Origin: Gammaproteobacteria bacterium
GTDB lineage: Bacteria > Pseudomonadota > Gammaproteobacteria > GCA-001735895
Direction of reading: 5' to 3'
Length of the DNA: 11,944 bases
Assembly (NCBI GenBank): GCA_027293245.1
Contig: JAPUFZ010000290.1
Coordinates: 1-11,944 of the forward strand
Position 1 is the first letter of the stretch, and every line of letters begins with the position of its first letter. Below are positions 9,364 to 11,944 of the stretch, piece by piece. Both the position numbers and the translations under genes were made by a program. The notes below the pieces were generated by a model. The model had not been told where the DNA came from and made no database searches. It saw nothing but the letters and a program-made list of their open reading frames with translations.

Positions 9364-9819
9364 TCATGCCTTACCGACGTGCGTGGTAATCGCATTAATT
9401 AAATCCTCCCTGGAAAACGGCTTGGTTAAATATTTTTCTGATCCGACAATACGTCCACGGGCGCGATCGAATATGCTATCTTTGCTGGACAACATGATGA
9501 CCGGGATCGCTTTGAAAGATTGATTGTTCTTGATCAGGGCGCAAGTCTGGTAGCCGTCCAGTCTTGGCATCATGATATCGACAAATATTATGTCTGGTTT
9601 GTGAAGCGTAATCTTCGCCAGCGCTTCGAAACCATCGATCGCGGTAACAACTTCGCAACCCGCTTTTCTGAGTAAAGTCTCCGCACTTCGCCGAATCGTT
9701 TTACTGTCGTCAATCACCATCACCTTGGCATTCAAGCCGGTCAGATTAACGGCGTCATTTACATTTTGTGACTTCTCGTTCACATCTCCCCCCAAGGGTT
9801 TTAGCCTGGCCGAGATCAT
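9364..9819 (-). CDS. pilG: PilG, single-domain response regulator
   Basis: This is a CheY-like receiver of 151 residues as called, the first gene of the cluster. The receiver begins near residue 31 (AKVMVIDDSKTIRRSAETLL). The acidic pocket is D37/D38, the phosphoacceptor is D81 (VDIMMPRLDGYQTCALIKNN), the hydroxyl residue is S111 and the conserved Lys is K133 (LTKPFSRE). The match to P. aeruginosa PilG is strong across the receiver. There PilG is phosphorylated by ChpA and promotes pilus extension and cAMP signalling. The first 30 residues do not look like the family and the start is uncertain. The ATG at 9819 lies only 15 bases after a TATAAT box, whereas a GTG at 9783 follows GGGGGGAG and would give 139 residues, closer to the 135 of P. 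aeruginosa. Confidence 0.95.
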   Translation of the reverse strand: MISARLKPLGGDVNEKSQNVNDAVNLTGLNAKVMVIDDSKTIRRSAETLLRKAGCEVVTAIDGFEALAKITLHKPDIIFVDIMMPRLDGYQTCALIKNNQSFKAIPVIMLSSKDSIFDRARGRIVGSEKYLTKPFSREDLINAITTHVGKA

Positions 9820-9947
9820 CTAATCTCTCTATTAATTATAGTGATCTTCCCATGTAAAACCAGTGATTTAATTAGACTAACTGATGTAATTTCTATCGTA
9901 TGGATCGCTATTTTCAGGTTTTAGAAGGTTACTTCGCCAGGCTAAAA
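9799..9947. repeat. 12-bp inverted repeat flanking the pilG promoter
   Basis: The plus strand has TTTTAGCCTGGC at 9799-9810 and its exact reverse complement GCCAGGCTAAAA at 9936-9947. The left arm lies inside the pilG 5' end if the ATG start is used, and upstream of the gene if the GTG start is used. The right arm lies in the intergenic region. The 125 bases between the arms hold the likely pilG promoter. The function is unknown; it could be a paired binding site, a duplication remnant or chance. Confidence 0.5.
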
Positions 9948-10207
9948 GATGGCCTACGAGGGGCGATTCATTTCACTGCCTGAGCGACCCACCCTCGGTA
10001 CTGGGGTGTTTATCGTGCATATTTTCGAATTTGATGGGCGAAACTCTCGAATTTCAGTAAAATCGGTATCACTCGAATCCGGCCACCAGGCATGAGCGTA
10101 CAAATTCTATCTATCTTTCCCCACCTGTTGACCAGTGAAAACAGACCACTAGAGATAATTGGGGCCGGGTTTAGTGAATAATTCATTTCTGTAAAATGGC
10201 TGCTAGT
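9820..10207. other. Divergent non-coding control region between pilG and gshB
   Basis: No convincing gene is present. The pilG-proximal third is AT-rich and contains the pilG -10 box and one arm of the inverted repeat. The middle (10025-10078) has three TCGAAT hexamers at 10025, 10047 and 10073. A weak hairpin, CACCC/GGGTG around 9990-10008, is followed by only TTTAT, so it is not a convincing terminator. Near gshB, TTGACC (10128-10133) and GATAAT (10154-10159) resemble -35 and -10 boxes, but the 20-base spacing is too long for an ordinary promoter. The gshB promoter is therefore unresolved. Confidence 0.6.
9835..9863 (-). promoter_or_regulatory. Likely sigma-70-type promoter of the pil-chp operon
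   Basis: The minus strand carries a perfect TATAAT at 9840-9835. The best -35 candidate is weak: CTGGTT or TGGTTT around 9863-9857, 16-17 bases upstream. A start of transcription about seven bases past the -10 box would leave a leader of only about eight bases before the ATG at 9819, or about 44 bases before the GTG at 9783. The weak -35 suggests that an activator may be needed; this is inference. Confidence 0.45.
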
Positions 10208-11152
10208 ATGAAATTAGGTATTGTCATGGACCCGATCGAGTCCATTAAACCCTGGAAAGACTCGAGTTTTGCAATGCTACTGGAAGCACAGGATCGAGGC
10301 TGGCAAATTTTTTACATGGGCCTGGGTGACCTGTATATGGACAACAGTGTCAGTTATGCACAATATCACCTGTTAAGTTTAAAAGACGATAACCATGACT
10401 GGTATGCCAAAACCGATCCGGGTGTTTGCCGGCTCGATGAACTGGATGTCATTTTGATGCGCAAGGATCCACCTTTCGATCTCGAGTACATCTACAGTAC
10501 TTATTTACTCGAACAGGCAGAGGAAAATGGCACCCTGATTGTGAATAAACCGGCTAGCCTGCGGGATTGTAACGAAAAACTTTACACACGCTACTTTCCC
10601 CAGTGTTGTGTGGCCTCTCGGGTAAGCCGAAATTCAAACAGGTTGATTGAGTTTATTAATGAGCACCAGGATGTCATCATCAAGCCTTTGGATGGAATGG
10701 GCGGACGCTCAATATTTCGAGTAAGGGCGGGAGATACGAATACCAACGTCATACTTGAAACGGTAACACGCGATGGAACCTCACTGACCATGGCCCAGCG
10801 CTATATTCCAGAAATCAGTTCAGGTGACAAACGCATACTGTTAATCAATGGCAAGCCAATACCTTATGCGCTAGCGCGGCTGCCGGCCAAGGGTGAAAAC
10901 CGGGGTAATATTGCGGCCGGCGCCAGTACTCGTGGACAGCCCCTGAGTGAACGCGATCACTGGTTATGCGATCAAATTGGGCCCAGTCTGCGGCATAAGG
11001 GGCTTATTTTTGTCGGAATCGACGTCATTGGCGACTATATCACCGAGATCAATGTCACTAGCCCAACCTGCATTCGCGAGCTTGACCTTGAGTTTGATTT
11101 GAATATCAGTGCGGACCTGTTCAATTGCATCGATACGCTCATTGCAGAATAG
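10208..11152 (+). CDS. gshB: Glutathione synthetase (ATP-grasp)
   Basis: This enzyme joins gamma-glutamylcysteine and glycine with ATP to form glutathione, the second step of glutathione synthesis, in the cytoplasm. The protein is 314 residues (E. coli: 316) and is recognisable end to end: MKLGIVMDPI at the N-terminus, VILMRKDPPFD at 81-91, GTLIVNKPASLRDCNEKL at 108-125, the ATP-grasp segment IIKPLDGMGGRSIFRV at 157-172, DKRILLINGKPIPYALAR at 207-224 and the metal and substrate end EINVTSPTCIREL at 280-292. I chose the ATG at 10208 because it aligns with the E. coli start; an in-frame ATG at 10196 would add four residues. Neither has a clear Shine-Dalgarno sequence. It diverges from pilG, as in P. 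aeruginosa, and its 3' end overlaps the apbE-like gene. Confidence 0.96.
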   Translation: MKLGIVMDPIESIKPWKDSSFAMLLEAQDRGWQIFYMGLGDLYMDNSVSYAQYHLLSLKDDNHDWYAKTDPGVCRLDELDVILMRKDPPFDLEYIYSTYLLEQAEENGTLIVNKPASLRDCNEKLYTRYFPQCCVASRVSRNSNRLIEFINEHQDVIIKPLDGMGGRSIFRVRAGDTNTNVILETVTRDGTSLTMAQRYIPEISSGDKRILLINGKPIPYALARLPAKGENRGNIAAGASTRGQPLSERDHWLCDQIGPSLRHKGLIFVGIDVIGDYITEINVTSPTCIRELDLEFDLNISADLFNCIDTLIAE

Positions 11153-11944
11153 CTAGCCCGCTACTGGTTTTAATTCTACTGCTTGCCGGCTGCGACAGTC
11201 AGTTGCAGTTGGTTGAACAGCGTATTTTACAATTTGGCACCATCATTGATGTTAGCCTGATACATCAGGACCGCGCAAAAGCCGAACAAACCCTGGTCAA
11301 TGTTGAGAAACAACTAGCACTTTATCGTCGCTACTGGCACGCCTGGGAGGACAGTGATTTAAGCCGGTTCAATCATTCACTGGCCTTAATGCAGGCCACC
11401 ACCATTCCACCATCCCTGGCCGAACTGATCGATTTGAGCCACAACTACTATCGCAGCTCCAATGGTCTATTCAATCCCGCTCTTGGGAAGCTGATCGCCG
11501 CCTACGGTTTTCACGGCCAGTCAAAAGCAGACCAGGCCACGATTACAATGATTCAGCAGGACATGCCAGACATGCTGGATTTAAAAATAGAGGGCCGGCT
11601 GGCTACCAGTGATAATGCGCACTTGCAACTCGATTTTGGCGGCATAGCCAAGGGCTATGCCATCGGCCAAATCGCCAATCTGCTGAAGCAACAGGGATAC
11701 CAGCACTTTTTGATAAATGCCGGTGGCGATCTAATAACCTCGGGAAACAAATTTGGCAACGCCTGGACTTTGGCTGTGCAAAATCCATTCGGTCCAGGAG
11801 CTATAGCCAGCATCGAACTAACCGGTGCGCATAGTCTCTTCACATCGGGTAACTACCAGCGTTTTTATCGCAAGGATGGTAAACGCCTTCACCACATTAT
11901 TGACCCGCGCACCGGTGAACCATCAACGCACAACAGATCGGCCA
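11125..11944 (+). CDS. apbE: ApbE-family FAD:protein FMN transferase lipoprotein (3' end cut by window edge)
   Basis: ApbE proteins transfer FMN from FAD to Thr or Ser of extracytoplasmic targets such as Nqr or Rnf subunits. The frame is open from 11098 to the window end, and the only plausible start before the signal sequence is TTG at 11125. From there, R3 and R8 precede a hydrophobic run (about 12-20) and a lipobox, L20-A21-G22-C23, so this is a predicted lipoprotein. D24 follows the Cys, which in enteric bacteria favours inner-membrane retention. Family motifs are LDFGGIAKGYA (169-179), INAGGDL (197-203), FTSGNYQRFY (239-248) and HHIIDPRTGEP (256-266). The 273 visible residues suggest that about 50-70 are missing. 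The start overlaps the end of gshB by 28 bases, which suggests co-transcription and coupled translation. Only a weak GGA lies nine bases upstream of the TTG. Confidence 0.9.
   Translation, partial: MHRYAHCRIASPLLVLILLLAGCDSQLQLVEQRILQFGTIIDVSLIHQDRAKAEQTLVNVEKQLALYRRYWHAWEDSDLSRFNHSLALMQATTIPPSLAELIDLSHNYYRSSNGLFNPALGKLIAAYGFHGQSKADQATITMIQQDMPDMLDLKIEGRLATSDNAHLQLDFGGIAKGYAIGQIANLLKQQGYQHFLINAGGDLITSGNKFGNAWTLAVQNPFGPGAIASIELTGAHSLFTSGNYQRFYRKDGKRLHHIIDPRTGEPSTHNRSA

Noticed and set aside
9900..9983. 27-codon ORF (MDRYFQVLEGYFARLK...) in the pilG-gshB intergenic region
   Set aside because: No ribosome binding site and no known family. Sharing ARLK with the pilG N-terminus is explained by the inverted repeat. 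Too short to call.
9988..10012. Possible intrinsic terminator (CACCC / GGGTG hairpin then TTTAT)
   Set aside because: Five-pair stem, nine-base loop and a poor T run; no gene ends just upstream on the plus strand that would need it.
10128..10159. TTGACC and GATAAT as a gshB promoter
   Set aside because: The 20-base spacer is outside the normal 16-18 range. Kept only as a note in the intergenic entry.
9820..10195. CRP/Vfr-like or sigma-54 site controlling pilG or gshB
   Set aside because: I looked for TGTGA-N6-TCACA and for GG-N10-GC elements on both strands and found no convincing match.
1..11944. CRISPR array, insertion sequence, tRNA or rRNA gene
   Set aside because: No regularly spaced direct repeats, transposase-like protein, terminal repeats or RNA gene signatures were seen. 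Nearly all of the window is occupied by recognised chromosomal genes.

Overview
This window looks like chromosomal DNA from a gammaproteobacterium, with base composition near 50% GC by eye. It carries a Pil-Chp chemosensory cluster, the CheA-type system that controls type IV pili and twitching or surface sensing in Pseudomonas and relatives. A glutathione synthetase gene (gshB) diverges from it. In Pseudomonas aeruginosa gshB also lies directly next to pilG, so this is conserved gammaproteobacterial synteny. The genus cannot be fixed from the sequence.

Layout. On the minus strand, read right to left, six genes run in one tight array from about 9819 to the left edge: pilG (response regulator), pilH (response regulator), pilI (CheW-like adaptor), pilJ (membrane chemoreceptor), chpA (1906-residue hybrid CheA kinase) and chpC (CheW-like adaptor, cut by the window edge). 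Gaps between these genes are only about 2 to 39 bases, and I see no terminator between them, so one operon is likely. A consensus TATAAT box lies just upstream of pilG. The region 9820-10195 is the divergent non-coding control region. On the plus strand gshB is followed by an overlapping, right-truncated apbE-like lipoprotein gene (FAD:protein FMN transferase). That gene has no ATG start and is easily missed.

How the parts work together (family knowledge). PilJ senses a periplasmic or pilus-borne signal. PilI and probably ChpC couple receptors to ChpA. ChpA autophosphorylates on His-containing phosphotransfer domains and passes phosphate to PilG and PilH, which tune pilus extension and retraction. 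gshB makes glutathione, and apbE flavinylates extracytoplasmic proteins. Neither is known to act in pilus signalling.

What is unusual. The adaptation genes pilK (methyltransferase) and chpB (methylesterase), which sit inside the P. aeruginosa cluster, are absent from the corresponding junctions. ChpA is shorter than the Pseudomonas protein and shows only three recognisable His phosphotransfer sites, one with a Lys-to-His change in its motif. A 12-bp inverted repeat flanks the pilG promoter. I found no CRISPR array, transposon, tRNA, rRNA or clearly new defence or mobile system; this is mainly a variant of a known system.
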